64,000 nt of DNA from Acidithiobacillus caldus ATCC 51756 (lineage in GTDB: Bacteria > Pseudomonadota > Gammaproteobacteria > Acidithiobacillales > Acidithiobacillaceae). The translations under genes and the position numbers were made by a program. Position 1 is the first letter of the stretch; the number at the start of each line of letters is the position of its first letter. The notes beneath the pieces were generated by a model. It made no database searches and was not told where the DNA came from. It saw only the letters and a program-made list of their open reading frames with translations. Shown here one piece after another: positions 1 through 8,079 of this stretch. Where the stretch lies: contig NZ_CP005986.1 of assembly GCF_000175575.2 (NCBI RefSeq), positions 813,549 through 877,548 on the forward strand, written 5' to 3'.

Positions 1-24
1 AACCTGGAAAAGGAGCGGCACTGA
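1..24 (+). CDS. C-terminal tail of an upstream gene, possibly Isc ferredoxin (fdx)
   Basis: Only seven codons and a TGA are visible, reading NLEKERH-stop, and the TGA overlaps the ATG of iscX. In Isc operons the gene before iscX is normally the 2Fe-2S ferredoxin fdx, which ends in a short basic/His-containing tail. The assignment rests on gene order alone; the sequence is too short to prove it. Confidence 0.35.
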   Translation, partial: NLEKERH

Positions 25-218
25 TGCGTTGGACGGACACCCAGGATATCGCCATCGCCCTGGATGAAGCCCATCCCGATGTGGATGTGGCCCACATCCG
101 CTTCACGGACCTGCACCGCTGGGTGACGGAGTTGCCGGAGTTCGCGGACGACCCGGAGCGCTCCAACGAGGGTATCCTCGAGGCCATCCAGATGGCTTGG
201 CTCGCCGAGCGGGACTAG
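24..218 (+). CDS. iscX: IscX, Fe-S cluster assembly adaptor
   Basis: A small acidic 64-residue protein with the IscX/YfhJ pattern: an MRWTDTQDIA start, a central DVAHIRFTDLHRWV helix and a C-terminal EAIQMAWLAE helix. The length is typical of the family. IscX binds the cysteine desulfurase IscS and modulates frataxin/IscU-dependent Fe-S assembly in the cytoplasm; this is family knowledge. The start overlaps the preceding stop codon, and an AGGAG lies just upstream, so it is the last gene of an isc-type operon that begins outside the window. mnmA, whose product receives sulfur that originates at IscS, follows 9 bases later. Confidence 0.9.
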   Translation: MRWTDTQDIAIALDEAHPDVDVAHIRFTDLHRWVTELPEFADDPERSNEGILEAIQMAWLAERD

Positions 219-227
219 GCGCGGGGC

Positions 228-1274
228 GTGGCGAGAATCGTCGTCGCCCTGTCGGGTGGGGTAGACTCGGCGGTGGCAGCAGCGCTCCTCGCCGATGCGG
301 GTCACGACTTGGTGGGAGTCACCCTGCGTTTGTGGCCTCAGAGTCGCTGCTGCGACGAGCGCGATATCGAAGATGCCGCGGACCTGTGTGCGCAGCTAGG
401 GATCCCCTATCGGGTGTTGGACTATCGTCAGCGGTTTCGCGAGGCCATCGTCGAGCCCTTCGTTGCCGATTACCTGGCCGGACGTACCCCCAATCCCTGC
501 GCGCGCTGCAATCAGCTTCTGAAATTCACTGCCCTGTGGCAGGAATCGGCGGCGCTCGGAGCCGATTTTCTGGCGACAGGGCATTACGTGCGCCTGCGCG
601 AGGTGGGGGACGACTGGCAACTCCGGCGTGCCGTGGATGAGCGCAAGGATCAGTCCTACTTTTTGTTTGCCGTCCCCGGGGAGCTCTTGCCCCGGCTGCG
701 GTTCCCCCTCGGGGAGTGGCGCAAGGAGGAGGTGCGCACCTGGGCACGGCAGCGCGGTTTGGCCATCGCCGCCAAGGGCGATTCACAGGATCTCTGCTTC
801 ATCCCCGATGGCGACACCGGCGCCTTCATCAAATCGCAGACGCAGGTGGAGGTACGGCCAGGGGACATTGTCGATGCCACGGGAGCCGTGCTGGGACAGC
901 ACGAGGGTCTCGTCCACTACACCGTCGGCCAGCGCCGCGGTCTGGGTGGAGGGGCAGCGGTGCCGCGCTATGTCCTTGCTCTCGATGCCAAGCACAACCG
1001 GCTGCAGGTGGGCCCTGAAGCCGCCCTGTTCCGCGGCGAGGCGCGCTTGCGCGACTGTAACTGGTTGACAACACAGAGCGTAGCACTGGACACTCCGGTC
1101 ACGGTCAAGCTGCGCTACGCAGCGTCCCCGGTCCCGGCGACGCTGCGGCTGCTGGATGGAGCGGCGGCACACCTGCGCTTTGCCACACCACAGCGGGCCA
1201 TTACCCCGGGGCAGGCTGCCGTGTGCTATGATGGCGATCGGCTGCTGGGCGGCGGTTGGATCGCGGACGGATGA
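228..1274 (+). CDS. mnmA: MnmA, tRNA-specific 2-thiouridylase
   Basis: This 348-residue enzyme thiolates U34 of Lys, Glu and Gln tRNAs. The PP-loop ATP-binding motif SGGVDS is at residues 9-14. The two catalytic cysteines are visible as Cys94 in NPCARCN (nucleophile position) and Cys190 in DSQDLCFIPDG (persulfide-forming position). The GTG at 228 is chosen because it places the PP-loop the usual distance from the N terminus. Its ribosome-binding site is weak (GGGGC). The C-terminal beta-barrel contains the family motif TVGQRRGL. Its position next to iscX fits a shared sulfur-relay role. Confidence 0.95.
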   Translation: MARIVVALSGGVDSAVAAALLADAGHDLVGVTLRLWPQSRCCDERDIEDAADLCAQLGIPYRVLDYRQRFREAIVEPFVADYLAGRTPNPCARCNQLLKFTALWQESAALGADFLATGHYVRLREVGDDWQLRRAVDERKDQSYFLFAVPGELLPRLRFPLGEWRKEEVRTWARQRGLAIAAKGDSQDLCFIPDGDTGAFIKSQTQVEVRPGDIVDATGAVLGQHEGLVHYTVGQRRGLGGGAAVPRYVLALDAKHNRLQVGPEAALFRGEARLRDCNWLTTQSVALDTPVTVKLRYAASPVPATLRLLDGAAAHLRFATPQRAITPGQAAVCYDGDRLLGGGWIADG

Positions 1275-1316
1275 GGCATGCGTTGGAATTGGGTTCTGAA
1301 GGAGGGGCGGGAACCG

Positions 1317-2060
1317 GTGTCCGATCTCGAGCTAGGCAAGACCGTCTATCGCATCCTCGTGGTGGAGGATGAGGAAGGCATCCAGGAGCTTTTGCGTCTG
1401 AGCCTGCAGAAACAGGGCTTCGACGTGACCTGCGTGGCGAGTGTGGAACAGGCGGAGGAGCATCTTCGGGATCCCATGCCCCACCTCATCGTGCTCGACT
1501 GGATGCTGCCCGGTGAAAGTGGAGTTGCCTGGTGTCGCAGCCTGCGGCGGGCGGAGCGGACCCAGAGCCTGCCCATCATCGTGCTCACCGCCCGGGGCGA
1601 AGAGGGCGATCGGGTCCACGGACTGGAGTCCGGCGCCGACGACTATCTGTCCAAGCCCTTTTCGCCGCGGGAACTGGGCGCCCGGGTGCAGGCGCTGCTG
1701 CGCCGCAGCTACGGAGGGCTCACTCCAACCCACGTCCGCATTGGTGAACTGCTGGTGGACATCAAGGCCCACCGGGTCACCCTCGACGATGAACTGGTGG
1801 GTATGGGCCCCACGGAATTCCGCATGTTGCGCCTCTTTGCCACCAATCCCGACCGCGTCTATTCCCGGGAAGCCCTGCTGGACCACATCTGGGGTCGGCA
1901 GAGCTTCATCGAGGAGCGCACCGTGGATGTCCACATCCGCCGCCTGCGCCGTGCCCTGGCCAAGGTGGGCTACGCCAATATCATCGAGACGGTGCGCGGT
2001 GAGGGCTATCGCTGCAATCCCTTGGCACCGCGCGGGCTCCTGGTGGAGGAGGATGCGTGA
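1317..2060 (+). CDS. phoB: PhoB, phosphate regulon response regulator
   Basis: An OmpR/PhoB-class regulator of 247 residues. The receiver domain has phosphoacceptor Asp61 in VLDWMLPG, Thr91 and Lys113 in YLSKPF. The winged-helix DNA-binding domain fills roughly residues 145-240 (IRRLRRAL and VRGEGYRC). I place the start at GTG 1317 because GGAGG lies at 1301-1305; an ATG at 1278 would add 13 residues of unlikely sequence. The stop overlaps the phoR start, so the two are translationally coupled. With phoR, pstB and phoU downstream, a role in phosphate starvation is well supported. Confidence 0.93.
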   Translation: MSDLELGKTVYRILVVEDEEGIQELLRLSLQKQGFDVTCVASVEQAEEHLRDPMPHLIVLDWMLPGESGVAWCRSLRRAERTQSLPIIVLTARGEEGDRVHGLESGADDYLSKPFSPRELGARVQALLRRSYGGLTPTHVRIGELLVDIKAHRVTLDDELVGMGPTEFRMLRLFATNPDRVYSREALLDHIWGRQSFIEERTVDVHIRRLRRALAKVGYANIIETVRGEGYRCNPLAPRGLLVEEDA

Positions 2061-3412
2061 GTTTTCTGCGGGCCTGGTTCCCGCTGCTGCTGCCCCTGAG
2101 TCTTGCCCTGCTGTGGTGGTGGGGACGGGTTCCGCTGCACCAGATCGCCGCCTTTCTCTGGTTTTCGGCCTTTGTCTCGGCCCTTTGGGTGGGCTGGCAT
2201 CGGCAGCAGGCCCTACGCTTTCGCGCCTGGTTTCGGGAAAAACGCACCAGCATGCCGCCCTTGAGTGCGGGCATCTGGGAGGAAACCTTTGCTGAGGGCT
2301 ACCACTGGCGCCGGCATCAGGAGATCACCCAGCGGCAATTGAGCGCCCAGATCGTGCAGTTGCGCGATGCCCTGCAGGCCATGCCCGATGCCGTCATCCT
2401 CATGGACGAGGACGGCCGTCTGCTCTGGGTCAACCCGGCGGCGGTGCAGCTACTCGGCCTGCACTGGCCAGACGACCTCGGCAAACCCTTTGCCTACTGG
2501 CTGCGTCTGCCGCAGATGCGCCAGTTTCTGAGCGGCGAGGCAAGCACGGCAATCCAGATGCCCATGCCGCGTGATCCGGAGCGGATAGTGGAGGGCTTGC
2601 GCTACCCCCTGGGCGATGCCGGGGCCCTGGTGCTCTTTCGCGACATAACCCGCTTGCGGCAACTGGAGCAGGTGCGCCAGGATTTCGTTGCCAACGTCTC
2701 CCACGAACTGCGCAGCCCCCTGACGGTCATCCGCGGATTCCTCGAAAATCTCCTGGACGGCCCCCTGGGTCGTGACGCCGAGGTCGGTCCGCAACTGCGG
2801 CTCATGGAGGCACAGAGCCAGCGCATGCAGTCCTTGGTGGAGGATCTGCTCTCCCTGGCCCGCATGGAATCGACGGAACCCGACCCGCAGCGCCTCCAGG
2901 AGCTCCTCCCAGCCGAACTTCTGCACCGCAGCCTCAATAGCCTGGCTCCGCGGATTCAGGAAAAAGCGCTGCGACTGGCGTTGGAGGTGGATGAGGATCT
3001 GGCCATCCTCGCGGAACCGCTGGATGTTCAGAGCATCGTCCACAATCTCGTGGACAATGCCGTGAAATATTCCGCCGCCGGCGGGCTGATCCGGATAGCT
3101 TGGAGTGAGACGGCGACGGAACTGTGCTTTACGGTGGAGGACCAGGGCGATGGCATCGCGCCGGAGCATTTGCGGCGCATCACCGAGCGCTTCTATCGGG
3201 TCGATCGCGGACGCTCCCGACGCGTCGGCGGGACGGGTCTGGGGCTCGCCATCGTCCGCCATGCCGTGGAGCGGTACCGCGGACGGCTGGAGATCCACAG
3301 CGAGGTGGGTCGCGGTTCGGTCTTTCGGGTCCATTTCCCGTTGGCCCTGGGGCGGCGCCGAGAGGTAGAGCGCGAGCCGGAAAACACCGTCGCTGTCATC
3401 AAAGTGTCATAA
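2057..3412 (+). CDS. phoR: PhoR, phosphate regulon sensor histidine kinase
   Basis: A membrane-bound histidine kinase of 451 residues. Two hydrophobic segments at about residues 7-22 and 30-46 are followed by a PAS domain (about 105-195, QAMPDAVILMDEDG). The dimerisation domain carries His216 in VANVSHELRSPL. The ATPase domain has an N-box (NLVDNAVKYS) and G-boxes (DQGDGI, GGTGLGLAIV). The short periplasmic part is typical of PhoR, which senses phosphate through PstB/PhoU rather than directly. The GTG start overlaps the phoB stop. The last codons of phoR contain a Pho box for the next transcription unit. Confidence 0.93.
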   Translation: MSFLRAWFPLLLPLSLALLWWWGRVPLHQIAAFLWFSAFVSALWVGWHRQQALRFRAWFREKRTSMPPLSAGIWEETFAEGYHWRRHQEITQRQLSAQIVQLRDALQAMPDAVILMDEDGRLLWVNPAAVQLLGLHWPDDLGKPFAYWLRLPQMRQFLSGEASTAIQMPMPRDPERIVEGLRYPLGDAGALVLFRDITRLRQLEQVRQDFVANVSHELRSPLTVIRGFLENLLDGPLGRDAEVGPQLRLMEAQSQRMQSLVEDLLSLARMESTEPDPQRLQELLPAELLHRSLNSLAPRIQEKALRLALEVDEDLAILAEPLDVQSIVHNLVDNAVKYSAAGGLIRIAWSETATELCFTVEDQGDGIAPEHLRRITERFYRVDRGRSRRVGGTGLGLAIVRHAVERYRGRLEIHSEVGRGSVFRVHFPLALGRRREVEREPENTVAVIKVS

Positions 3413-3426
3413 AATGCCGTTATAAT
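3393..3426 (+). promoter_or_regulatory. Pho box plus -10 element driving pstB-phoU
   Basis: Two 7-base direct repeats, CTGTCAT at 3393-3399 and GTGTCAT at 3404-3410, are separated by CAAA, giving the 11-base period of a PhoB site (consensus CTGTCAT-N4-CTGTCAT). A perfect TATAAT follows at 3421-3426, exactly 10 bases after the second repeat. That is the geometry of PhoB-activated promoters, where the box replaces the -35. The box lies entirely within the last codons and stop of phoR. A short inverted repeat, CGAGT-N5-ACTCG (3431-3445), sits at the expected transcript start. Confidence 0.88.
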
Positions 3427-3458
3427 CGGTCGAGTTTTTTACTCGGATGGGGGAGAAC

Positions 3459-4226
3459 ATGGCGGAGCAAGGCAAGGCCAAGATCACGGTAAGCCACCTG
3501 GATTTTTTTTACGGTAACAACAAGGCACTGAAAGATATCAACATCGAGCTCCCGGAGAAGCAGGTGACGGCTTTCATCGGTCCCTCGGGCTGCGGCAAGT
3601 CGACCCTGCTGCGGGTGTTCAACCGGATGTATTCCCTCTACCCCGGGCAGCGGGCCGTTGGTCAGGTGCTGTTGGACGGAGAGGACATCCTCAGCCCCAG
3701 CATCGACGTGAACCTGCTCCGCGCGAAGGTGGGAATGGTCTTTCAAAAGCCCACGCCCTTCCCCATGTCCATTTATGACAACATCGCCTTCGGCATCCGC
3801 CTTTACGAAAAACTGCGGAAAGTCGAGATGGACGAGCGGATCGAGCAGGCCCTGCGCCAGGCAGCCCTCTGGGATGAAGTCAAGGACAAGCTCAAGGCCA
3901 GTGGTCTGAGCCTCTCGGGCGGCCAGCAGCAGCGCCTGTGTATCGCCCGGGCCGTGGCGGTCAAGCCCGAGGTCATCCTTCTGGACGAGCCCACGTCCGC
4001 CCTGGATCCCATCGCCACCCTGAAGATCGAGGAACTGGTGAGCGAACTGCGCGATCGTTTCACCATTCTCATCGTCACCCACAACATGCAGCAGGCAGCC
4101 CGCGTCTCCAATTTCACGGCCTTCATGTACCTGGGGGAGATGGTGGAATTCGGTCCGACCCAGCAGCTCTTCACCAACCCACAACAGAAGCAGACGGAAG
4201 ATTACATCACCGGTCGCTACGGCTAA
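3459..4226 (+). CDS. pstB: PstB, phosphate ABC transporter ATP-binding protein
   Basis: A 255-residue ABC ATPase. Walker [10 protein letters not shown] is at residues 41-49, and the Q-loop motif [12 protein letters not shown] is specific to PstB. The signature LSGGQQQR, Walker [14 protein letters not shown] and a switch His in VTHNMQQA are all present. The start at ATG 3459 follows GGGGGAG at 3449-3455; an earlier ATG at 3447 lacks a ribosome-binding site. It powers PstCA-mediated phosphate import and, with PhoU, signals to PhoR. The permease and binding-protein genes are not next to it, which is unusual. Confidence 0.95.
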   Translation: MAEQGKAKITVSHLDFFYGNNKALKDINIELPEKQVTAFIGPSGCGKSTLLRVFNRMYSLYPGQRAVGQVLLDGEDILSPSIDVNLLRAKVGMVFQKPTPFPMSIYDNIAFGIRLYEKLRKVEMDERIEQALRQAALWDEVKDKLKASGLSLSGGQQQRLCIARAVAVKPEVILLDEPTSALDPIATLKIEELVSELRDRFTILIVTHNMQQAARVSNFTAFMYLGEMVEFGPTQQLFTNPQQKQTEDYITGRYG

Positions 4227-4236
4227 GGAGTCGAAC

Positions 4237-4956
4237 ATGGACAAAGAGCCCCACATTTCGCAGCGTTTCGACGAGGAACTTCAGGGTGTGCACGAACTGG
4301 TCTTGACCATGGCGGGCGTGGTGGAGGAGCAGTTCGCCAACGCCATGGTGGCCCTGCAGCACCAGGACAGTGAATTGGCCAACGAGATCATCTCCCGGGA
4401 TGCGGTGGTCAATGGCTATGAGGTCCGCATCGAGGAGGAGTGCATCGGCATCCTGGCCCGGCGGCAACCGGCAGCCGGCGACCTGCGTCTGGTGATGACG
4501 CTGATCAAGACCATTGCCGATCTGGAACGTATCGGCGACAAGGCCGCCAAGATTGCCAACATGGTGCTGTCCATGGGCCACGGTTCCCAGGCGATCCACG
4601 CCAATTTTCTGCGCGATGTGCACGCCATGGGGGAATATGCGCTGCGCATGCTGCGCGAGGCCATGGATGCGCTGGCGCGGGCCGACGCCGATGCGGCCAT
4701 CCGCATCGCCCGAGGCGACGAGGAACTCAACCAGGAGTACCGCGGGGCGACGCGGCGTCTCGTGACCTACATGATGGAGGATCCCCGCACCATCACCGCG
4801 GCCATCGACGCCCTGTTCATCGCCAAGGCGGTGGAGCGGGTGGGCGACCATGCCCGTAACGTCTGTGAATACGTGATCTACCTTGCCAAGGGGCGCAATG
4901 TTCGCCATATTCCCCTGGAACAGGTTGCCAAAGATCTGCAGAAAGGAGCTTCATGA
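4237..4956 (+). CDS. phoU: PhoU, phosphate signalling regulator
   Basis: A 239-residue all-helical protein made of two tandem PhoU domains, with acidic metal-binding E/DxxxD-type motifs (for example ADLERIGDKAAKIA and KAVERVGDHARNV). PhoU links the Pst transporter to PhoR and limits phosphate uptake. It starts 10 bases after pstB with an AAGGAG ribosome-binding site, and its TGA overlaps the ppx start (ATGA), so pstB, phoU and ppx are probably one Pho-controlled transcript. Confidence 0.94.
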   Translation: MDKEPHISQRFDEELQGVHELVLTMAGVVEEQFANAMVALQHQDSELANEIISRDAVVNGYEVRIEEECIGILARRQPAAGDLRLVMTLIKTIADLERIGDKAAKIANMVLSMGHGSQAIHANFLRDVHAMGEYALRMLREAMDALARADADAAIRIARGDEELNQEYRGATRRLVTYMMEDPRTITAAIDALFIAKAVERVGDHARNVCEYVIYLAKGRNVRHIPLEQVAKDLQKGAS

Positions 4957-6461
4957 CCCTGCCGTCGTCCTCCCCCGAACCTGCGCTCCTGGCTGCCGTC
5001 GACCTTGGCTCCAACTCTTTTCACATGGTGGTGGCGCAGGAGTGGGGGACGGAGCTCCGGCTTCTGGATCGTCTGCGTGAGGGCGTGCGTCTGGCCGAGG
5101 GCCTGCGTCCGGACGGCAGCCTCGACCCAGCCGTGGCGAGTCGCGCCCTGGAGTGTCTGGCGCGTTTTGCCCAGCGCTTGCAGGGAGTGCCGCCCGAGCG
5201 CGTGCGGGTCATCGGCACCAATACCTTGCGCCTGGCCACCCGTGCCGAAGACTTCGTGGGCGCCATCGAAAAAACCCTCGGTTTTCCGGTGGAGATCGTC
5301 GCCGGACGGGAAGAGGCGCGCCTGATTTATCTCGGTGTTGCCCACAGCCTCGCCGTGGATGCCCGTGAGCGGCGGCTGGTGGTGGATATCGGCGGTGGCA
5401 GCACCGAGGTCATTGCCGGCACCGGTTTTCAGCCCTGGATCACCGAGAGTCTGAATTATGGCTGCGTGGCTTCGACACGCAGCTTCTTTGCCGACGGCCG
5501 CATCAGCGAGGCTGCCATGGCGGCCCTGCAGAATCGGGTGCGGCTGGCCATCGAACCGAGCCTTGGCGATTATTTTCGCCACGGTTGGGATCAGGCGGTG
5601 GGCTCTTCGGGCACCATCAAGGCGGTATTGCGCATCCTCAGTGAGAACGGCCAGGGCACGCGCATCACCCCCGGCGGTCTGGAGTGGCTGCGCGCGCAGG
5701 TACTCCAATTGGGACAGATTTCTGCCCTGCACAAGCTGCGCGGACTGAAGAGCGATCGGGCGGCGGTCTTCCCCGGCGGACTAGCCATCCTCCTCGCCCT
5801 CTTCGCCTCCCTGCGGATCCAGGAAATGCGTTTTTCCGAAGGGGCCTTGCGGGAGGGAGCGATCTACGATCTGCTCGGGCGCATCCACCACGAGGACAGT
5901 CGTGAACTGAGCGTTGCCAACCTCCAGCAGCGCTTTCACAGCCAGGTACAACGCAATGCCGAAGTCGTGGAGTGGGCAGGGCAGCTGTTTGCCGCCGCAC
6001 GTCACGCCTGGGCGCTGCACGATGGCCACCTCGCCTGGCTGCGCTGGGCTGCGGCCACCCACGACATCGGGCTGGACATCGCCCACTCGGGCTTTCACAA
6101 GCACGGTGAATACATCTGGCGCAATGGCGACATCGCCGGATTCTCGCGACGTGAGCAGAATCTCATCGCCTGTCTGGTGCGCTGCCAACGCAAAAAACTC
6201 CTGAGTCTCTCGCAATTGCAGGCCTTGGGAGTCGCGGCGGAGGATGTCGAGGGACTGCAGCGACTGGCCGTGCTCCTGCGCCTGGCCATCGTCCTGCAGC
6301 GCGGTGCTACCGGTCTCGACCACAAGCCAAGCCTGACCATTCGTGGGCGGACGCTGGAGTTGCGCTTTCCCCCGAACTGGCGTACCACCGCCCCCTTGTT
6401 GGCCGCAGATCTGGAGCAGGAGCAGATCCTGGTCAATCCCGATTTTCAGGTGCTCTGCTAA
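4953..6461 (+). CDS. ppx: Ppx/GppA exopolyphosphatase
   Basis: A 502-residue member of the ASKHA phosphatase superfamily. The phosphate-binding signatures are AAVDLGSNSFHMVV near residue 14 and VVDIGGGSTEVI near residue 145. The C-terminal half is helical and HD-like (ATHDIGLDIAHSGFHKH), as in long-form Ppx. It probably releases phosphate from polyphosphate; a pppGpp phosphatase (GppA) activity cannot be excluded from sequence. It overlaps phoU by four bases, so its link to phosphate starvation is direct. Confidence 0.9.
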   Translation: MTLPSSSPEPALLAAVDLGSNSFHMVVAQEWGTELRLLDRLREGVRLAEGLRPDGSLDPAVASRALECLARFAQRLQGVPPERVRVIGTNTLRLATRAEDFVGAIEKTLGFPVEIVAGREEARLIYLGVAHSLAVDARERRLVVDIGGGSTEVIAGTGFQPWITESLNYGCVASTRSFFADGRISEAAMAALQNRVRLAIEPSLGDYFRHGWDQAVGSSGTIKAVLRILSENGQGTRITPGGLEWLRAQVLQLGQISALHKLRGLKSDRAAVFPGGLAILLALFASLRIQEMRFSEGALREGAIYDLLGRIHHEDSRELSVANLQQRFHSQVQRNAEVVEWAGQLFAAARHAWALHDGHLAWLRWAAATHDIGLDIAHSGFHKHGEYIWRNGDIAGFSRREQNLIACLVRCQRKKLLSLSQLQALGVAAEDVEGLQRLAVLLRLAIVLQRGATGLDHKPSLTIRGRTLELRFPPNWRTTAPLLAADLEQEQILVNPDFQVLC

Positions 6462-6545
6462 ACCATCGCCCGCAGGGAGGGGAATCCCATCGATCTGTTC
6501 AATGGGCTCCTGGAGAGCCTCGGTTACGCGCCAATCACCCTCGAC

Positions 6546-7091
6546 ATGGTGATCGAGTTCTTGCGCCACTACGGCTACGGGATCCTCTTTCTCGGAACCC
6601 TGCTGGAGGGAGAGGCGGTGGTGGTCGTGGCCGGCGCCCTGGCCCAGGCGGGTATCCTGGAATTGCCGTGGGTGATTGCCGCCGCCTTTGCCGGCAGCAC
6701 CATCAACGATCAGGTCCTGTACCAGGTGGGGTATCGTTACGGGGATCGCGTGCTGGGATGGATTCCGCTCTTCCTGCGGCGTCATGTGGTCAAGGCCGAG
6801 GGGCTGATCCGCCGCTACGGCAATGTCATCACCCTGGTGTTTCGCTTCATCTATGGCACCCGCACCATCACGCCCATCCTCCTGGGTGTGCACCGTTACC
6901 CGCCGCGTCGCTACCTGTGGATGAACCCGCTGGCCGCACTGATATGGGCGGTGGTGTTGTCGGTGGTGGGTTATCTCCTCGGCGCCTCGCTGCGCCCGTT
7001 GCTAAGGAACGTGCACAACGTTCAGCTGGCGCTTCTTGGGCTACTCATCGTCGGAGCCATCGTCGCTTGGTGGCTGCACCGGCGGCGCTGA
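6546..7091 (+). CDS. DedA family membrane protein
   Basis: A DedA/SNARE-associated membrane protein with the family motifs FLGTLLEGEAVVVVAG and F.R.IYGTRTITPILLG, followed by hydrophobic segments at the C terminus. DedA proteins act in undecaprenyl-phosphate or phospholipid flipping and in membrane homeostasis. From ATG 6546 the protein has 181 residues, but this ATG lacks a ribosome-binding site. The frame is open back to 6459, and a strong GGGAGG (6475-6480) lies before ATC 6489, which would add 19 residues (see findings). It sits alone between ppx and the rpsB promoter. Confidence 0.85.
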   Translation: MVIEFLRHYGYGILFLGTLLEGEAVVVVAGALAQAGILELPWVIAAAFAGSTINDQVLYQVGYRYGDRVLGWIPLFLRRHVVKAEGLIRRYGNVITLVFRFIYGTRTITPILLGVHRYPPRRYLWMNPLAALIWAVVLSVVGYLLGASLRPLLRNVHNVQLALLGLLIVGAIVAWWLHRRR

Positions 7092-7124
7092 AGCGCCGAG
7101 GATGGGGGCGCCGGTCTGCGGCGA

Positions 7125-7153
7125 TTGCGGGCGCAAGCATTCTTTGGTATAAA
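7125..7153 (+). promoter_or_regulatory. sigma-70 promoter of the rpsB-tsf envelope operon
   Basis: TTGCGG at 7125-7130 and TATAAA at 7148-7153 are separated by exactly 17 bases. The promoter lies 35 bases after dedA and about 130 bases before rpsB, leaving a long leader. No other good promoter was seen between here and the end of the envelope genes. Confidence 0.65.
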
Positions 7154-7159
7154 CCGCCA

Positions 7160-7283
7160 GGGCTCATGGGCGAGGGCTTATGGGCCCAAATTCACACACC
7201 GATCGGCGCAGGCGCGCGGGTGTCCTTCGGGATCGTCGTCTGGGATCGGTGGCGGACAGCAACCCCTACGCAGGAGCATCTCC
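7160..7283 (+). ncRNA. rpsB 5' leader, possible S2 autoregulatory RNA
   Basis: The transcript leader before rpsB can fold. CACCGATC (7197-7204) pairs perfectly with GATCGGTG (7244-7251), and a smaller GGGC/GCCC hairpin precedes it. In enterobacteria the rpsB leader binds ribosomal protein S2 and represses rpsB-tsf. The position and structure fit such an element, but I could not compare it with a covariance model. Confidence 0.4.
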
Positions 7284-8039
7284 ATGAGCAGTCCCAATGT
7301 CAGCATGCGCGCTTTGCTGGAAGCCGGTGCGCACTTCGGTCACCAGTCGCGTTATTGGCATCCCAAGATGGCCCCCTACATCTTTGGTGAACGCAATCGC
7401 ATCCACATCATCAACCTCGAGCATACCCTGCCCATGCTGCGTACCGCTCTGGCTTTCCTCGAGCAGGTCTCGCGCAAGCACGGTCGCGTGCTGTTCGTGG
7501 GCACCAAGCGTCAGGCGCGCGAGGCCATCGAGGAGGAGGCGCGCCGCTGTGGCGCTTTTTATGTGAACCAGCGCTGGCTGGGCGGGACCCTCACCAATTT
7601 CAAGACCATCCGGCAGTCGCTACGTCGCTTTGAGGAGCTGGAGCAGATGAGCGTCGATGGCACGCTGGAAAAACTCACCAAGAAAGAGGTGCTGACCCTC
7701 ACCCGCGAGCGGGAGAAACTGGAGCGCAGTCTGGGCGGCATCAAGGATATGACCGGTGTGCCCGATGCCCTTTTCGTCATCGATGTCGGGCACGAGAACA
7801 TCGCCGTTGCCGAGGCCAAGAAGCTGGGGATCCCCGTGGTTGGCGTAGTGGACAGCAACTGCGATCCATCACCCATCGACTACCCCATCCCCGGTAACGA
7901 CGACGCCACCCGCGCCATCCGCCTCTACGCGAGCCTGGCTGCGGATGCCATCCTCGCCGGTCGTCAGGGCAGCGAAGCCGATCTCCTGGACGATTTCGTC
8001 GAGGTCGAGGAAGAAGTCATCGAGATCGACGCCGACTGA
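7284..8039 (+). CDS. rpsB: Ribosomal protein S2
   Basis: A 251-residue small-subunit protein starting [20 protein letters not shown], with the classic motifs [18 protein letters not shown] and PDALFVIDV. The start is ATG 7284 after CAGGAG; the open frame upstream is leader. The acidic C-terminal tail ([13 protein letters not shown]) is in the usual place. It is the first gene of the translation/envelope operon, followed by tsf after 40 bases. Confidence 0.97.
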   Translation: MSSPNVSMRALLEAGAHFGHQSRYWHPKMAPYIFGERNRIHIINLEHTLPMLRTALAFLEQVSRKHGRVLFVGTKRQAREAIEEEARRCGAFYVNQRWLGGTLTNFKTIRQSLRRFEELEQMSVDGTLEKLTKKEVLTLTREREKLERSLGGIKDMTGVPDALFVIDVGHENIAVAEAKKLGIPVVGVVDSNCDPSPIDYPIPGNDDATRAIRLYASLAADAILAGRQGSEADLLDDFVEVEEEVIEIDAD

Positions 8040-8079
8040 ACGGCGAAGTCGCCCGAATCACGGACACAAAGGAGCAGCT

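Noticed and set aside
7081-7096. GGCGC-TGAA-GCGCC hairpin at the end of dedA as a terminator
   Set aside because: The stem is only five pairs and there is no T run; it overlaps the stop codon and may be chance in GC-rich sequence.
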